Counted from the first letter of the stretch, positions 29,041 through 40,842 are shown. The stretch is 64,000 nucleotides of DNA from Bacteroidia bacterium (GCA_030427635.1 JAUIBA010000012.1:1-64000), one strand, 5' to 3'. Numbers and translations are program-made. The notes: generated from the sequence alone by a model not told the origin.

Positions 29041-29926
29041 GCTCCATCCATTTCGCTTCCTCCCGCAGTCCGGCCATTTCCAGTTGTTTCTTTACATTAT
29101 ACAGCAGGAAGCGGTAATATTTTGTGTCAAAGTGGCCACTTTTTGTCGCATGATATATGCCCGGTATCACCATTTTCCATTGCTCAGCAAAGTAGATGCT
29201 ACGCATTTTTTGTCCGTTGAAGTGGAGTAATGTCGTGAAGTTAAGCAGCGGCTGTTTCAGGTAGTCAAGGTATAGCCCTACACTATCAGGGTAGGGGAAG
29301 CCCTTTCGCATTATCAGTGTCGTAAGCTCGCTCAGGTGCATTGAGTCAGTTGCTGTCATTGCTGTACGCCATGCAGTACTGTCTTTAAAACATGTATGAG
29401 GTATTGCCCGTGCAGCAGCATTTGCTTTACTAAGTGCCATGAGTTCCATGTTCCATTCCCAGTCCATACGCATTCTTGTTTCACTTACAAGCCTTTGCTC
29501 TTCTTTATATAAGCGTTTCATAGCCTTGCGTATAGGGTCTGATGCAAGTGCGACTCTGTCATTCGTGCCCCATTGTGTCATTACTTTATTTACTCCATAC
29601 CCGGTATTGGATATCAGTTGCCTGCACGCCAGGTATATCCCATCACCATTACTGGCTGCAGTAGCTATATACAGGAATCTGATAGGGTCTTCTATTTCAT
29701 ATTTGCTGGATAGGTCTACATATATATCGGCTGCCATACGCATATATTCCTGTAGTGTTTGTGGTGCCAGGTCGTTTCGCAGACGTTTTTCGGTAAGGGA
29801 ATCAATTTTTCTTATTTGCTGAAAGTAGAAGTCATCCGGTCCCTTTTTGCCGGCATAAGAGGCAGTCGTTAGTAATGACAGGCTCCATACCATTATCATC
29901 ACTGCCCGGTTGTATATCTTCTTCAT
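29027..29926 (-). CDS. Hypothetical exported protein, 299 residues
   Basis: With the ATG at 29926 the protein has a signal peptide (MKKIYNRAVMIMVWSLSLL, cleavage near ASYA). The mature part is predicted to be mainly helical and charged, with a central RLYKEEQRLVSETRMRMDWEWNMELMAL helix and aromatic-rich C-terminal helices. No catalytic motif or known family is recognised. It lies between two T9SS cargo genes but shows no sorting domain itself, so periplasmic location is inferred. Confidence 0.65.
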   Translation of the reverse strand: MKKIYNRAVMIMVWSLSLLTTASYAGKKGPDDFYFQQIRKIDSLTEKRLRNDLAPQTLQEYMRMAADIYVDLSSKYEIEDPIRFLYIATAASNGDGIYLACRQLISNTGYGVNKVMTQWGTNDRVALASDPIRKAMKRLYKEEQRLVSETRMRMDWEWNMELMALSKANAAARAIPHTCFKDSTAWRTAMTATDSMHLSELTTLIMRKGFPYPDSVGLYLDYLKQPLLNFTTLLHFNGQKMRSIYFAEQWKMVIPGIYHATKSGHFDTKYYRFLLYNVKKQLEMAGLREEAKWMEQYSL

Positions 29927-30028
29927 ACCGGCAATATACTGAAACACACGCTAAGCTATTGTAGTCGTCACGGACTTATCCATCTGTTATGTGGCAGCTG
30001 ATGGTCATTTCGGTTATGATGTCATGCA

Positions 30029-31024
30029 TCATCTTATCAGTGTTACATCTCCTTTCAGTAAGTGCTGTTCGCCCTTTCTTACAAATGATGCCATGTAAAA
30101 ATACACACCCACTTCCTGTGGTATATTTCTGTATATACCATCCCATCCGTCATTTACATCTTTTGTATAGAATACACACTCACCAAACCGGTTATACACA
30201 TTCAGCAGGTAGTTGTTATATTCTTCTTTATGGTTCCCTATTATCCTGAATACATCATTATTACCATCTCCGTTGGGCGTGAAGGCCGATGGGAATGTGT
30301 ATTTTACTGTATCTGTATTTATCGGGATAATGCCGGTTGAGTCGGCTACCTGTATCATCCCAATGTAATAGTATGCGGCAGTATCCCATTGTTGAGACGT
30401 AGGTTGGTCATTATACAGGATGTTCAGGTCACTGTTTTCTTTAAAGTTGCCTATTGTAAGATTTGTATATGCCGAGTCGGCAATAAAACTCCCGGTCAGT
30501 TGTACCCAGTTGTTTTTATCAGTAACAGGGCCATAACTGCTGAAGTCTATCTGTGGTGTGGCCGGGATTCTTGTGTAGCTGTTACTTTGGTATTTGTATG
30601 TGGTAAAGTATATGCCAAGGCCATCACAGGCAGCATTACTGCTGTCAGCAAGGGAAGCATACACTGTTATGTCATATTTTTTGCCTTGGGTTAGCGGAGC
30701 AAAAGAAGTGCCTATATATTCTCTGTAGCCACTCACTGATTTCCCGCTTTCGTAACAGAATAGTCCGAGATATGCATTGCTGTTAGCAGTCTGTACTCCA
30801 GCAAAATTCACGGGTACTTTTACTTCACTGTATGCATCTGCACATACGTTGAAGTAGTCCGATGTTCCTCCTGTTGGTTGATACCAGCCCATGCAGTTGT
30901 CGGTATTGCTGTATGAAGTCGGGCAATCATCATATAATGAGAAGTCGGGATTGGGAATGAAATTCTGTCCGGTGGCTTTTATAGCGCATACTAATATTGT
31001 CAGTAGTAGGGTAGTAGGTTTCAT
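30029..31024 (-). CDS. T9SS type B-sorted protein (gliding motility-associated C-terminal domain)
   Basis: A 331-residue secreted protein. It starts with a signal peptide ending KATGQ, continues with a beta-sandwich region opening NFIPNPDFSLYDDCP and containing cysteines that may pair, and finishes with a C-terminal domain of about 85 residues that matches the T9SS type B/CHU_C signature: FPSAFTPNGDGNNDVFRI, YNRFGECVFY, and GVYFYMASF. Type B domains take the protein through the T9SS pore and keep it surface-bound. The N-terminal part resembles carbohydrate-binding or adhesion modules; the ligand is unknown. Confidence 0.85.
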   Translation of the reverse strand: MKPTTLLLTILVCAIKATGQNFIPNPDFSLYDDCPTSYSNTDNCMGWYQPTGGTSDYFNVCADAYSEVKVPVNFAGVQTANSNAYLGLFCYESGKSVSGYREYIGTSFAPLTQGKKYDITVYASLADSSNAACDGLGIYFTTYKYQSNSYTRIPATPQIDFSSYGPVTDKNNWVQLTGSFIADSAYTNLTIGNFKENSDLNILYNDQPTSQQWDTAAYYYIGMIQVADSTGIIPINTDTVKYTFPSAFTPNGDGNNDVFRIIGNHKEEYNNYLLNVYNRFGECVFYTKDVNDGWDGIYRNIPQEVGVYFYMASFVRKGEQHLLKGDVTLIR

Positions 31025-31243
31025 AACAGGAATTGTATTGTGTTATTCAAAAACTATGCCGGAATCAACCAGTGTGTGCCCTATACCTTCCTGTTCCCTT
31101 GTTTGTCTTCCTGTTTCTCAGTTACAAATTGTGAGGTTGTCGTGTCGCTTTACCCATATCCCATTTCTGGTTGTTTTACGTATTGTTAACCATTATGGCT
31201 CTTAACAGTCGTAATGACCTGATTATTGCATGATCTCTTTGCC

Positions 31244-31251
31244 TACATTTG
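31244..31251 (+). promoter_or_regulatory. -7 box (TACATTTG) upstream of L,D-transpeptidase gene
   Basis: Exact TAnnTTTG, 128 nt before the ATG; only a weak ATTG stands 15 nt upstream. The rest of the 31025-31379 gap holds no recognisable feature. Confidence 0.3.
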
Positions 31252-31379
31252 CGGTCCATATGTCTGATGCAGGATATACTTAACTATTTATATGGTTTTG
31301 TAACAACTTTATCAACGCATATGGAATAGTTTTTGCTTACTTATAAAGTGACACATCAGGCCAGGTTGCGCCTCACACT

Positions 31380-33041
31380 ATGTATTTACCATCCGTTATA
31401 TCTCAGCATTTTATTCGTTTTTCTACTTTTTCATTGCTGCTTATTTCATTTGCAGCGTGCAATGAACCACAAACCCGGCCAGGGCCATCCGGGTTTGCAG
31501 ATGTTTCTTTCTCTGAAAAGCTGAGAAATGTATTACCGGTACCCGATTCCGTATGTGTAAAGCCCGGTGCCGGCCTCACGCATGAAGATATAAAGGTGGT
31601 ATATGCCGCAGATGATTATCAGCCGGTATGGGTCAGGGATAACTATTCTCCTGCCAGATATGCTTCCCGCTTTATTGATGAGCTGGAAGATACCCGCTGG
31701 GATGGTGCCCCTTCTTATATTTATGACCTGGATAGCATCAGGGCGCTGCATATGCGTCTTGATACCAATAAACATAATAATGTAGCCGATGCTATCCGTT
31801 TTGATACGGCACTTACAGGACGTTATCTTGCTGCTGCTAAGTTCCTGTTGTTTGGAGAAATTTTTCCCCGCCGTGCCGATTCTTTATGGTACCTGCCCAA
31901 TGACTCTGTATGGAAGGCGCCGGCAATGCTTGCTCATTCCGAAGGTGGATATCCCTCTCTTGGCGATTTTCGCAGCCAGTGGCCTACATACCGCCTGCTG
32001 AGAAAAACCTACCGGCGTTACTATGAGCTCAGTCAGGACAGCTCATATTTGAATGCAGTGTTCAATATGCAGCCAGGGCAAAAAGATAGCATTCTCATGG
32101 CCAGCATGTATTACATCACCGACAAGGAGTTGCCCGGCACCGATTTTGCATTGTATGATTCACTCCCCGTGGTAAAATCCCGCATTTTAGCATATCAGTT
32201 TCTGCACTCGTTGTACCCCTCTGGTCGTATGGATAGTACTACGATGGCGTCAATGGGCACCCCGCCACATACGCATATGTTGCGGTTACGTGCCAATATG
32301 GAGCGACTCCGCTGGATGAAACGGGTACCGGAGGATACATTACTCTTTGTAAATGTGCCACTGATGGAATTGTTTTTGCATGCCGGCGAGAAAGTTATCA
32401 TGCACAAGAGGGTGGTAGTAGGCAAGCCCTCAAGGCAAACGCCATCTCTTATGGCTGCCATGACTAATATTGTCATCAATCCACCATGGGGAGTGCCTCC
32501 CACTATACTTAAGAAAGATGTACTGCCGGGCATACAGAAAAGTGGTGGCGAGTATCTGGCAAAGAAAGGTTTAAGGGTATATGATTTTAAAGGTAAGCCG
32601 GTAAATGCATCTACAATTAATGCCCGTAACTATCGCCGTTATCAATACCGTCAGGCACCAGGCAGCTCGAATGCGCTGGGATGCGTGAAGTTCAATATGC
32701 CCAATAAATGGGACATTTATCTGCATGATACACCCCATAGGGAAGATTTTGGCCGGCGCAATCGTGCGCTTAGTTCAGGTTGTGTTCGGGTACACCGTCC
32801 TATGGAAATGGCTCATCTCATACTGTCCGGCTTCGAAGGCAGGTCTCAGTTTACTCCCGGACGGCTGGATACCCTTGCCGGTACCCATCGTACTAAGTCA
32901 GAGTCTCTCAAACGACGCATACCAGTATATATATCCTATATAACCGCCTTTGAAGATACTACAGGCATAAACATCCGTTTTGCAGGAGATGTATATCATC
33001 GTGATGAGAAATTGATGAATCTTTTGCCGGTAGTATTATAA
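31380..33041 (+). CDS. L,D-transpeptidase (YkuD/YcbB type), lipoprotein
   Basis: A 553-residue envelope enzyme that forms 3-3 peptidoglycan crosslinks or attaches proteins to peptidoglycan. The signal ends LISFAAC (lipid-modified Cys27). An N-terminal scaffold region (about 60-300) resembles that of large YcbB-type enzymes, followed by the YkuD catalytic domain: NPPWGVPPTILKKDVLP, H449 in YLHDTP, and the nucleophile C468 in LSSGCVRV. The arrangement matches the family, though no separate peptidoglycan-binding domain is obvious. Alternative starts were not favoured because this ATG directly gives the lipoprotein signal. Confidence 0.88.
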   Translation: MYLPSVISQHFIRFSTFSLLLISFAACNEPQTRPGPSGFADVSFSEKLRNVLPVPDSVCVKPGAGLTHEDIKVVYAADDYQPVWVRDNYSPARYASRFIDELEDTRWDGAPSYIYDLDSIRALHMRLDTNKHNNVADAIRFDTALTGRYLAAAKFLLFGEIFPRRADSLWYLPNDSVWKAPAMLAHSEGGYPSLGDFRSQWPTYRLLRKTYRRYYELSQDSSYLNAVFNMQPGQKDSILMASMYYITDKELPGTDFALYDSLPVVKSRILAYQFLHSLYPSGRMDSTTMASMGTPPHTHMLRLRANMERLRWMKRVPEDTLLFVNVPLMELFLHAGEKVIMHKRVVVGKPSRQTPSLMAAMTNIVINPPWGVPPTILKKDVLPGIQKSGGEYLAKKGLRVYDFKGKPVNASTINARNYRRYQYRQAPGSSNALGCVKFNMPNKWDIYLHDTPHREDFGRRNRALSSGCVRVHRPMEMAHLILSGFEGRSQFTPGRLDTLAGTHRTKSESLKRRIPVYISYITAFEDTTGINIRFAGDVYHRDEKLMNLLPVVL

Positions 33042-33314
33042 AAATTAACTGAAAGTTATTTTTCTATATTCGTCAGAACGAAAAATATTTTGCGTAGTGT
33101 GTATTTCGCACATTATCATAAAAAAATGTAAAAACTGGCACGAATATTGTTATTAGAATATCATGCTCAGCCCTTATGAACCCTTGTTTTTATATTCTTT
33201 GTAGCCATTGCCCTTTTACCCCTTTTTGATTTTTTATGGAAAGAAAATGTAACGTATTCACGTTGCTTTTTCATTTTCATTAGTGTACAATCCCCCTCTC
33301 TACCAGAAAGAAAA

Positions 33315-33341
33315 AGCCGACAGAACATAATCCTGTCGGCT
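33315..33341 (-). terminator. Terminator of dapA
   Basis: AGCCGACAG (33315-33323) pairs with CTGTCGGCT (33333-33341); read on the minus strand it is followed by TTTTTCTTTC. It sits 23 nt beyond the dapA stop. The rest of the 33042-33364 gap is AT-rich without visible genes. Confidence 0.8.
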
Positions 33342-33364
33342 GCCTGAAAATGCTGAATTATCTT

Positions 33365-34249
33365 TTAGTGCGTTGCTGCCATAAACTTTTTTATGCTGGT
33401 GTCTACACCCTCACTCACCGGTACCAGTGGCAGTCGTAAATTCTGTTTGCATAACCCCATATGACTAAGCACACATTTTACACCGGCAGGGTTACCATCT
33501 GCAAACAGCAAATCTATTCCGGGTAAAATTTTATAGAATATTCTTCTTGCCTTATCAAACTTGCCTACTATAGCCAGGTTTATAATATCGGTCATGTCTT
33601 TGGTATAGCAATTGGCGGCAACTGATATAATGCCTTCCATACCTATTGCCATATGAGCCAGTGCCAGGTTATCATCGCCCGATAATACAATGAAGTTATC
33701 AGGTTTGTCATGCATCAGCTCCAGGCATTGAGCCATGTTGCCGCTTGCCTCTTTAATGGCTACAATATTATTGAACTTGTTTGCAAGTCTTATTACTGTT
33801 GCAGGCAGCAGATTAGATCCTGTACGTGCTGGTACATTATACAGTATTATCGGCTTACTGGTATTTTCAGCTATAGCTGAAAAATGCTGGTACATGCCCT
33901 CCTGTGTAGGACGGTTGTAATATGGAGCCACACTAAGTATAGCGTCTACTCCACGTAGGTCCATCTCTTTCAGCATTTCTACCGTTTCGGCAGTATTGTT
34001 ACCACCTATACCACATACTACCGGCACTTCTCCGTTTGCTACCCGCATTACGGTAGCCAGTACATCTTTTCTTTCCTGAAGTGATAGTGTAGGGGTCTCT
34101 GCAGTGGTGCCAAGAGCTACGAGAAAATCCACACCGGCTTTTACGACTTGTGCAGCCAGCTTTTCCAGGGCGTCATGATCTATGCCGCCGTCGTCGGTAA
34201 ATGGTGTTACAAGCGCTACACCAGTTCCTTTAAGTTGTTGATAAGACAT
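33365..34249 (-). CDS. dapA: 4-hydroxy-tetrahydrodipicolinate synthase DapA
   Basis: Condenses pyruvate with aspartate semialdehyde, the first committed step of the diaminopimelate/lysine pathway, feeding peptidoglycan. The 294 residues form the TIM-barrel with Schiff-base K166 (VAIKEASG), Y137 (LYNVPARTG), and the T48-T49 pair (ALGTTAETPT). Length and motifs are canonical. It stands alone, with an AT-rich upstream gap of 421 nt that contains no convincing promoter. Confidence 0.95.
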   Translation of the reverse strand: MSYQQLKGTGVALVTPFTDDGGIDHDALEKLAAQVVKAGVDFLVALGTTAETPTLSLQERKDVLATVMRVANGEVPVVCGIGGNNTAETVEMLKEMDLRGVDAILSVAPYYNRPTQEGMYQHFSAIAENTSKPIILYNVPARTGSNLLPATVIRLANKFNNIVAIKEASGNMAQCLELMHDKPDNFIVLSGDDNLALAHMAIGMEGIISVAANCYTKDMTDIINLAIVGKFDKARRIFYKILPGIDLLFADGNPAGVKCVLSHMGLCKQNLRLPLVPVSEGVDTSIKKFMAATH

Positions 34250-34597
34250 TGTAGTTATTTCTTTTATAGATTAAACCGGTTTTCCGGTATGAACTCCAAA
34301 AGAAGTTGATATATGTAAAGGTATTATGTAAGATAAGGTTTACTAATACTTACGGCACAATTTATCTATTTTTTTGCAAATTTCGAAGTATGATAAAAGT
34401 ATCATTTTTATTAATAATAAACAAATATTATTCAATAAAACAAATATATTGTTTGTTGTTTTTAGTGTAAGTAATTGCTTGTTATTACTTTATATGTAAT
34501 ATTGGTGGTTTATGACTTGCGTAAATGTCTATATTAATTTTGAAGATTAAACAAACATATTTATAGTGCATGTACCACATCTGGTTTGTGGGTATAT

Positions 34598-34635
34598 AAA
34601 ATCAGGCCGGGATTGTGAAAACCCGGCCTGATTTT
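34598..34635. terminator. Strong terminator beyond accA
   Basis: A 14-bp perfect stem (34598-34611 with 34622-34635) flanked by A-run and T-run, so active in both directions; lies 36 nt past the accA stop. The remaining 34250-34597 sequence is very AT-rich and shows no gene. Confidence 0.85.
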
Positions 34636-34670
34636 ATGTGAAGAATATAGAAAATGAAATAGCATGTACT

Positions 34671-35645
34671 TTACGATGCTGCCTCTTCTGGGGTCAGTTC
34701 ATCATAAAAGCCCATTTTAGAAAATTTCTCTATGCGATTGGTGATACGCTTTTCCGCTGTTTCAGCAGTAAGTATTGGGAGCGTCTTTTCCAGATATTCT
34801 TTCAGCGTAGCTACCATCGCTTCAGGATGGGCATGAGCGCCTCCTAATGGCTCTTTTATCACATCATCTACCAGCCCGAAACTACTCATGTCCTTTGATG
34901 TAAGTCGTAGCTGCTCCGCAGCTTTTTCCTTAAAGTTCCAGCTACGCCACAGGATAGATGAGCATGACTCAGGAGAAATAACTGAATACCATGTGTTTTC
35001 CAGCATTACTACCTTATCACCTATGCCTATGCCCAGTGCACCGCCAGAAGCGCCTTCACCTATTATTACGCATATTACAGGCACTTTAAGATTTACCATC
35101 TCAAACAGGTTACGTGCTATAGCTTCGGCCTGCCCGCGCTCCTCAGCTTCCAGCCCGGGATATGCTCCAGGAGTATCAATAAAGGTAATGATAGGCCTGT
35201 TGAACTTTTCAGCCATTTTCATTAACCGCAGTGCTTTCCGATAGCCTTCAGGGTTTGCCATGCCAAAGTTGCGCAGCTGGCGCAGTTTGGTGTTTACTCC
35301 CTTCTGCTGTCCCATCACCATTACGGGTTGGCCGTTAAGCTCAGCCATACCGCCCACCATGGCTTTATCATCTTTTACCTGCCTGTCGCCAAAAAGTTCT
35401 GTGAAGTTTGTAAAGATGTTCTCTATATAATAAAGAGTGTACGGGCGCTCCGGGTGCCGGCTCAGCTGCACACGCTGCCATGGCGTAAGGTTGGTATATA
35501 TTTCGCCGCGTGCTGTTTCCATTGCAGCTTCCAGTTCTCTTATGCTGTTAGACACATCTACTTTGTTTCTCGCAGATATATCCTGTAGTTTGGATATCTG
35601 GTTATGCAGTTCTTCCAGCGGCTTTTCAAAATCTAAAAACAACAT
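34671..35645 (-). CDS. accA: Acetyl-CoA carboxylase carboxyltransferase alpha subunit
   Basis: Transfers CO2 from carboxybiotin to acetyl-CoA to make malonyl-CoA, with AccD as partner. The ATG at 35645 produces the conserved [13 protein letters not shown] start; a TTG eight codons upstream overlaps the -7 box and is rejected. Family motifs include [23 protein letters not shown] and [13 protein letters not shown] (oxyanion/CoA-binding Gly-rich loops). 324 residues, normal length. No other acc genes in the window. Confidence 0.96.
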   Translation of the reverse strand: MLFLDFEKPLEELHNQISKLQDISARNKVDVSNSIRELEAAMETARGEIYTNLTPWQRVQLSRHPERPYTLYYIENIFTNFTELFGDRQVKDDKAMVGGMAELNGQPVMVMGQQKGVNTKLRQLRNFGMANPEGYRKALRLMKMAEKFNRPIITFIDTPGAYPGLEAEERGQAEAIARNLFEMVNLKVPVICVIIGEGASGGALGIGIGDKVVMLENTWYSVISPESCSSILWRSWNFKEKAAEQLRLTSKDMSSFGLVDDVIKEPLGGAHAHPEAMVATLKEYLEKTLPILTAETAEKRITNRIEKFSKMGFYDELTPEEAAS

Positions 35646-35666
35646 TTCTGACAGTTTTTTGGAGTA

Positions 35667-35674
35667 CAAATGTA
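35667..35674 (-). promoter_or_regulatory. -7 box (TACATTTG) of accA
   Basis: Exact TAnnTTTG on the minus strand, 21 nt before the ATG. No standard -33. Confidence 0.4.
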
Positions 35675-35736
35675 CTGGATAAACGACATAATATCTCTTT
35701 CCCTTCGTTATCTGGTATTGTGGTCTTGTACACCTA

Positions 35737-36246
35737 TCATTCGTTCTTAATATTAAGGTCAGAGTTTTTATAAAAGCCCAGGTCTTCCTCTGTCAGTAAT
35801 TTGGTATGCACCGCTATTTGGCCGGTATGGTAAGACAAGTGTTCTGCTACGTGTATACATATACCGGTACCGCTTAGTTCAAATCCCTGTACCATGCGTA
35901 CCCTTAGTAGTTCTGTTTCCGCTGTTTGCTGTATTATTTCAGTAGCTCTGTCTATAGTTTCGCTTATCATAGTTATGAGCTGAGCAACATCATATCCGTT
36001 CTCTGTACTGAATTCTGCATCCCTCTTGCGGTTATCAGGTCCCTGCCCAAGTGATGATATTATGTATTGTGTTATGTTGCCGCACAGGTGCAGTACCAGG
36101 TTGCCTACACTTGCCAGTTGTTTATTGGGACGTTGCCATACCGTACTATTGTTGTATGACCCAAGGCATTTCACTATCCGTTCTTTACTTTCATTCATCC
36201 TTAGTATTATCTGTATTTTCAGGTCTGTAGCCAGTATAGTGTCCAT
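35737..36246 (-). CDS. DinB-family metal-binding protein
   Basis: A 169-residue four-helix-bundle protein. The metal triad of the DinB/YfiT superfamily is visible as H53 ([12 protein letters not shown]), H136 and H140 ([14 protein letters not shown]). Members include thiol S-transferases that use bacillithiol and proteins of unknown role; substrate cannot be assigned. It is transcribed away from the small membrane protein gene across a 75-nt gap containing both -7 boxes. Confidence 0.8.
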   Translation of the reverse strand: MDTILATDLKIQIILRMNESKERIVKCLGSYNNSTVWQRPNKQLASVGNLVLHLCGNITQYIISSLGQGPDNRKRDAEFSTENGYDVAQLITMISETIDRATEIIQQTAETELLRVRMVQGFELSGTGICIHVAEHLSYHTGQIAVHTKLLTEEDLGFYKNSDLNIKNE

Positions 36247-36263
36247 ATATGGTATGTTTGGTA

Positions 36264-36271
36264 CAAAGCTA
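36264..36271 (-). promoter_or_regulatory. -7 box (TAGCTTTG) of DinB-family gene
   Basis: Exact TAnnTTTG on the minus strand, 17 nt before the ATG at 36246. Confidence 0.4.
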
Positions 36272-36285
36272 AGAGACCGGCTGCA

Positions 36286-36317
36286 TTTGTCGTTCTTTGG
36301 TCTAAATGCTACATTTA
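36286..36317 (+). promoter_or_regulatory. Promoter of small membrane protein gene
   Basis: TTTG (36286-36289), 20-nt spacer, TACATTTA (36310-36317, one mismatch). Only 4 nt separate it from the ATG, so transcription may begin at the start codon. Confidence 0.5.
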
Positions 36318-36321
36318 GCCA

Positions 36322-36735
36322 ATGAACTGGAAGTTGATTATTCCGCTTTCTTTTATTGGCGTTCTGGTAGGCATGGCTGGTGTATTTGTTATTTCTGCCC
36401 GGTTCGAGGCCCTGCTGGCTACTCCTTTATTTTTAGGGTGTGGGTGGGTTATTGGCCGGTATGCAGCACGCCGCCATTTTCTTCATGGTTTTATTACAGG
36501 TATTATCAGCACATTCTGGACTACCGGGGTACGGGCACTTATGTCTGCCCAGTATTTGCAGCATCATCCTAAAGATGCCACCCAGTTTGCAAAAATGGCT
36601 GCTGAGTCTGGTGGCTCAGTAGTACAGGTCATGATATTGCTGGGCCTGGTTATGTCCTTGTTTTCAGGCGTTATGGTTGGCTCGTTTGCCCTTGTTGCCA
36701 ATAAGTTTGTCCGGGTATTGGGAGGTGAGCGTTAG
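36322..36735 (+). CDS. Small polytopic membrane protein
   Basis: A 137-residue protein with four hydrophobic helices (about 4-24, 30-46, 57-72 and 100-128), consistent with an integral inner-membrane protein of the DUF4199-like type, though I cannot confirm the family. A hydrophilic loop (MSAQYLQHHPKDATQFAKMA) joins helices 3 and 4. Its stop lies one base from the stop of the convergent glycosyltransferase gene. Confidence 0.65.
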   Translation: MNWKLIIPLSFIGVLVGMAGVFVISARFEALLATPLFLGCGWVIGRYAARRHFLHGFITGIISTFWTTGVRALMSAQYLQHHPKDATQFAKMAAESGGSVVQVMILLGLVMSLFSGVMVGSFALVANKFVRVLGGER

Positions 36736-36736
36736 A

Positions 36737-37756
36737 TTACCTTTTGCCCGTCAGAATATTTATTAGTTGCTGCACTTCATTTTTTGTCACTATTTCAGGA
36801 AATGGCAGGTTGGGGTCAGATATTGCCTGCTGTACTGCATCGGCTATACTGGCTGCATTGTTTTGGTCAAAGACAAGGCTTGGCTTTACTACGTCATACA
36901 CATAAGGTAGGTCTGATGCAAGTATTTTCATCCCACTGTCAGCCGCTTCTATAAGCGGTAACCCGAAGCTTTCCATCAGTGAGGGGAATATGAGCCATGC
37001 ACAGTTAAAGTAGAGTTCTTTAGGGTCCAGATATTCGTGGTTTATTATCTGGGCTCCTTTTACATTCAGCTCGGCTACTTTATTCCTCAGTTCAGCTCCG
37101 GTTTCATCTATTGTTACATGCAGTCGTGGGGTATATCCCTGGCTTAGCAGCAGCTCCCATGCCTGTAGCAGGGTAGGATAGTTCTTCTGTGGCGACGGGT
37201 TGCTGATAAATACAAATTCATCCTGCATCCTTTCAGTAAATGGCTTTCCTCCGCCTGCATATTTCCGGTTGTCATAAAATGGTATTGTCAGGCAGTCCGC
37301 TGCTTTTTTAAGTCCCGTTTTCACCAGCATCTCTACCATATGGGGGGTCTGTACAATGTAGCTATCAGTATTGTTGTTGTAGAGCTTCATTACCAGATAC
37401 TTGATGTACTGCGAGCGAAACATAGGTTCCCATTTCCTGAAAGGAGCTTCCAGTAATTTCTGGTTGTGCATATAGGTATAGGCAGGTACGAGCATCTTAA
37501 CAGGCGGCGGCGTATTGGCAAAGCAGAATACTGTTGTAAACCTCTTGCGGTTTTGCTTGTAAAACCGAATACGGGCACTCATTTTATTGGGTATCACCTC
37601 ATAGTTGCCTGTTAGCTCAGCAGGCTTTTCAAATCTTGGGTCCAGCAGAAAAAAGAAATTATTCGCCTCACTCCGTTGCAGTATCTCTGTTATCAGGTAT
37701 TGCAGTAGTACAGCCCCGCCACCTTTATTTATATACAGTCCGTCTATCAGTATCAT
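36737..37756 (-). CDS. Glycosyltransferase family 4-like protein
   Basis: A 339-residue GT-B enzyme. The N-terminus has a glycine-rich start IDGLYINKGGGAVLL; the C-terminal domain carries FVFISNPSPQKNYPTLLQAWELL and the E-x7-E motif in FPSLMESFGLPLIEAADSG that holds the nucleotide-sugar donor. It probably adds a sugar to a surface glycan. It is 108 nt downstream of another glycosyltransferase on the same strand, so both may act on one glycan. Confidence 0.8.
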   Translation of the reverse strand: MILIDGLYINKGGGAVLLQYLITEILQRSEANNFFFLLDPRFEKPAELTGNYEVIPNKMSARIRFYKQNRKRFTTVFCFANTPPPVKMLVPAYTYMHNQKLLEAPFRKWEPMFRSQYIKYLVMKLYNNNTDSYIVQTPHMVEMLVKTGLKKAADCLTIPFYDNRKYAGGGKPFTERMQDEFVFISNPSPQKNYPTLLQAWELLLSQGYTPRLHVTIDETGAELRNKVAELNVKGAQIINHEYLDPKELYFNCAWLIFPSLMESFGLPLIEAADSGMKILASDLPYVYDVVKPSLVFDQNNAASIADAVQQAISDPNLPFPEIVTKNEVQQLINILTGKR

Positions 37757-37864
37757 AGGTTCCAGTCCTTTTCTTTCGTTTGGTAGGGTATATGTCTTCT
37801 GTCGTGCTATAGATGTCAGCTTTTTTATAGGCTATATTAGATACTGCTTGTAGCAGCAACACGA

Positions 37865-38974
37865 CTATTGTTCTGCAAGCCATGGCGCAGTAGGTCTGCT
37901 CCCGCTATCATACACATTATCCAGTATCTGCAGGCAATATGCCGCCCCGGCCTCTCCAGTCAGTGCCGCCGATGCCCACATAGCTGTTTTTTCAGCAGGC
38001 CAGAATGATTCATTTGCCAGCATCCTCCTTATAGCATTACCACAGCTATGCTCTGAATGCCAGTCAAATGTTACTCCGTTTTCTCCCTCTTTTATAGCCC
38101 AGCTTACCCCACATATATTACTGCATATTCCCTTCAGGCCATTCAGCAAACCTTCATTTATTATTACACCCCAGCCATCTTTTTGAGTACTGGGTAGTGC
38201 CACCCAGTCATAAGCACAGTATTTCAGTAGCATGTCATCATACTTCTGAAACGGGAATAGATGAATCTGTTCCTCCAGAGAGTTTTCATTCATCAGTTCT
38301 TTTATTTTAGCTGCATCCGGCCCGTCACCATATATATCCAGTACGTAATCTTTATTTCCGGTAGCTGCGAGCTCTTTTACAAAGCGATATATCCCCTTTT
38401 GTTCGGTTACCCTCCCCGCATATAGTATCCTTACTTTTCCTGCCATATCAGGCACACGCTCCGGCAGTGGTATGGTAACAAAGTATGCCCAGGGAAATAC
38501 CTTCTCTGTATTGAACCCCAGCCTTGTAAATGCGTTTACACCTTCCTTCCCTATAGTCAGTAAAAAGTCTATGTGTTTTGAATAGCGTATTTTCAGGTAT
38601 CTGTACTTTATATCACGCAGCATACCTTTTATACCCTCTCTGTCATAGGGCTCTGTCATAATGCCCATTTTTGCTTTTGCAGCTATACCGGCATTGATGG
38701 CATTGGTCATCATAGGACTCACACATAGTCCGCCCAGTATGTGTATGGCATTCTTATTGGCGGCAAATATTTCAGTTATCCGCTTTTTGTCCGGTGCTAT
38801 GATGAGTTGTACATGTTTTATTTCAGGTACATCCCATCCCATATTTTTTCTGTAGTCCGATATGGTTTGCTCCACTACAAGCGTTACACTTTTTACCCGG
38901 GGCTCCCAGGCCAGTGCCTCCAGAAATGATTTCTGATGAATGCTGATAATACCTTGCCAGAAAATAAGATTCAT
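37865..38974 (-). CDS. Glycosyltransferase, GT4-like
   Basis: A 369-residue protein with ATG at 38974, directly downstream of a good promoter; the frame is open further upstream but runs into the groEL terminator. The C-terminal half has RILYAGRVTEQKGIYRFVKELA, LDIYGDGPDAAKIKEL and LPSTQKDGWGVIINEGLLNG, standard GT4 donor-binding features. The N-terminal acceptor domain is divergent. Donor and acceptor are unknown. Confidence 0.8.
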   Translation of the reverse strand: MNLIFWQGIISIHQKSFLEALAWEPRVKSVTLVVEQTISDYRKNMGWDVPEIKHVQLIIAPDKKRITEIFAANKNAIHILGGLCVSPMMTNAINAGIAAKAKMGIMTEPYDREGIKGMLRDIKYRYLKIRYSKHIDFLLTIGKEGVNAFTRLGFNTEKVFPWAYFVTIPLPERVPDMAGKVRILYAGRVTEQKGIYRFVKELAATGNKDYVLDIYGDGPDAAKIKELMNENSLEEQIHLFPFQKYDDMLLKYCAYDWVALPSTQKDGWGVIINEGLLNGLKGICSNICGVSWAIKEGENGVTFDWHSEHSCGNAIRRMLANESFWPAEKTAMWASAALTGEAGAAYCLQILDNVYDSGSRPTAPWLAEQ

Positions 38975-38991
38975 TGCCGGAAGAGAAAACT

Positions 38992-39023
38992 CAAAGATAG
39001 CCAGCACAAATGCAATATTCAAA
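38992..39023 (-). promoter_or_regulatory. Promoter of glycosyltransferase gene
   Basis: On the minus strand: TTTG (39023-39020), 20-nt spacer, TATCTTTG (38999-38992); both boxes perfect. The ATG at 38974 follows 17 nt later, just downstream of the groESL terminator. Confidence 0.65.
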
Positions 39024-39063
39024 TGAATCAGGCCTGCTTCTTTATGGTACAGGTTGTTGATAA

Positions 39064-39101
39064 AAACGAAGTCGCCTCCCGGCTGGGAGGCGACTTCGTT
39101 T
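39064..39101 (-). terminator. Terminator of groES-groEL
   Basis: A 17-bp perfect stem (39064-39080 with 39085-39101) and GGCT loop, 20 nt after the groEL stop. Confidence 0.9.
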
Positions 39102-39120
39102 GAGATATATGGTATTACTA

Positions 39121-40764
<1,644 letters not shown>

Positions 40765-40842
40765 TTATGTTGTATTTGTTTTTGTTTGTTGTGTTTCCGG
40801 GCTTGTTATGATGCAGCCCTGTTTTCAGATCTGGTTCATTAA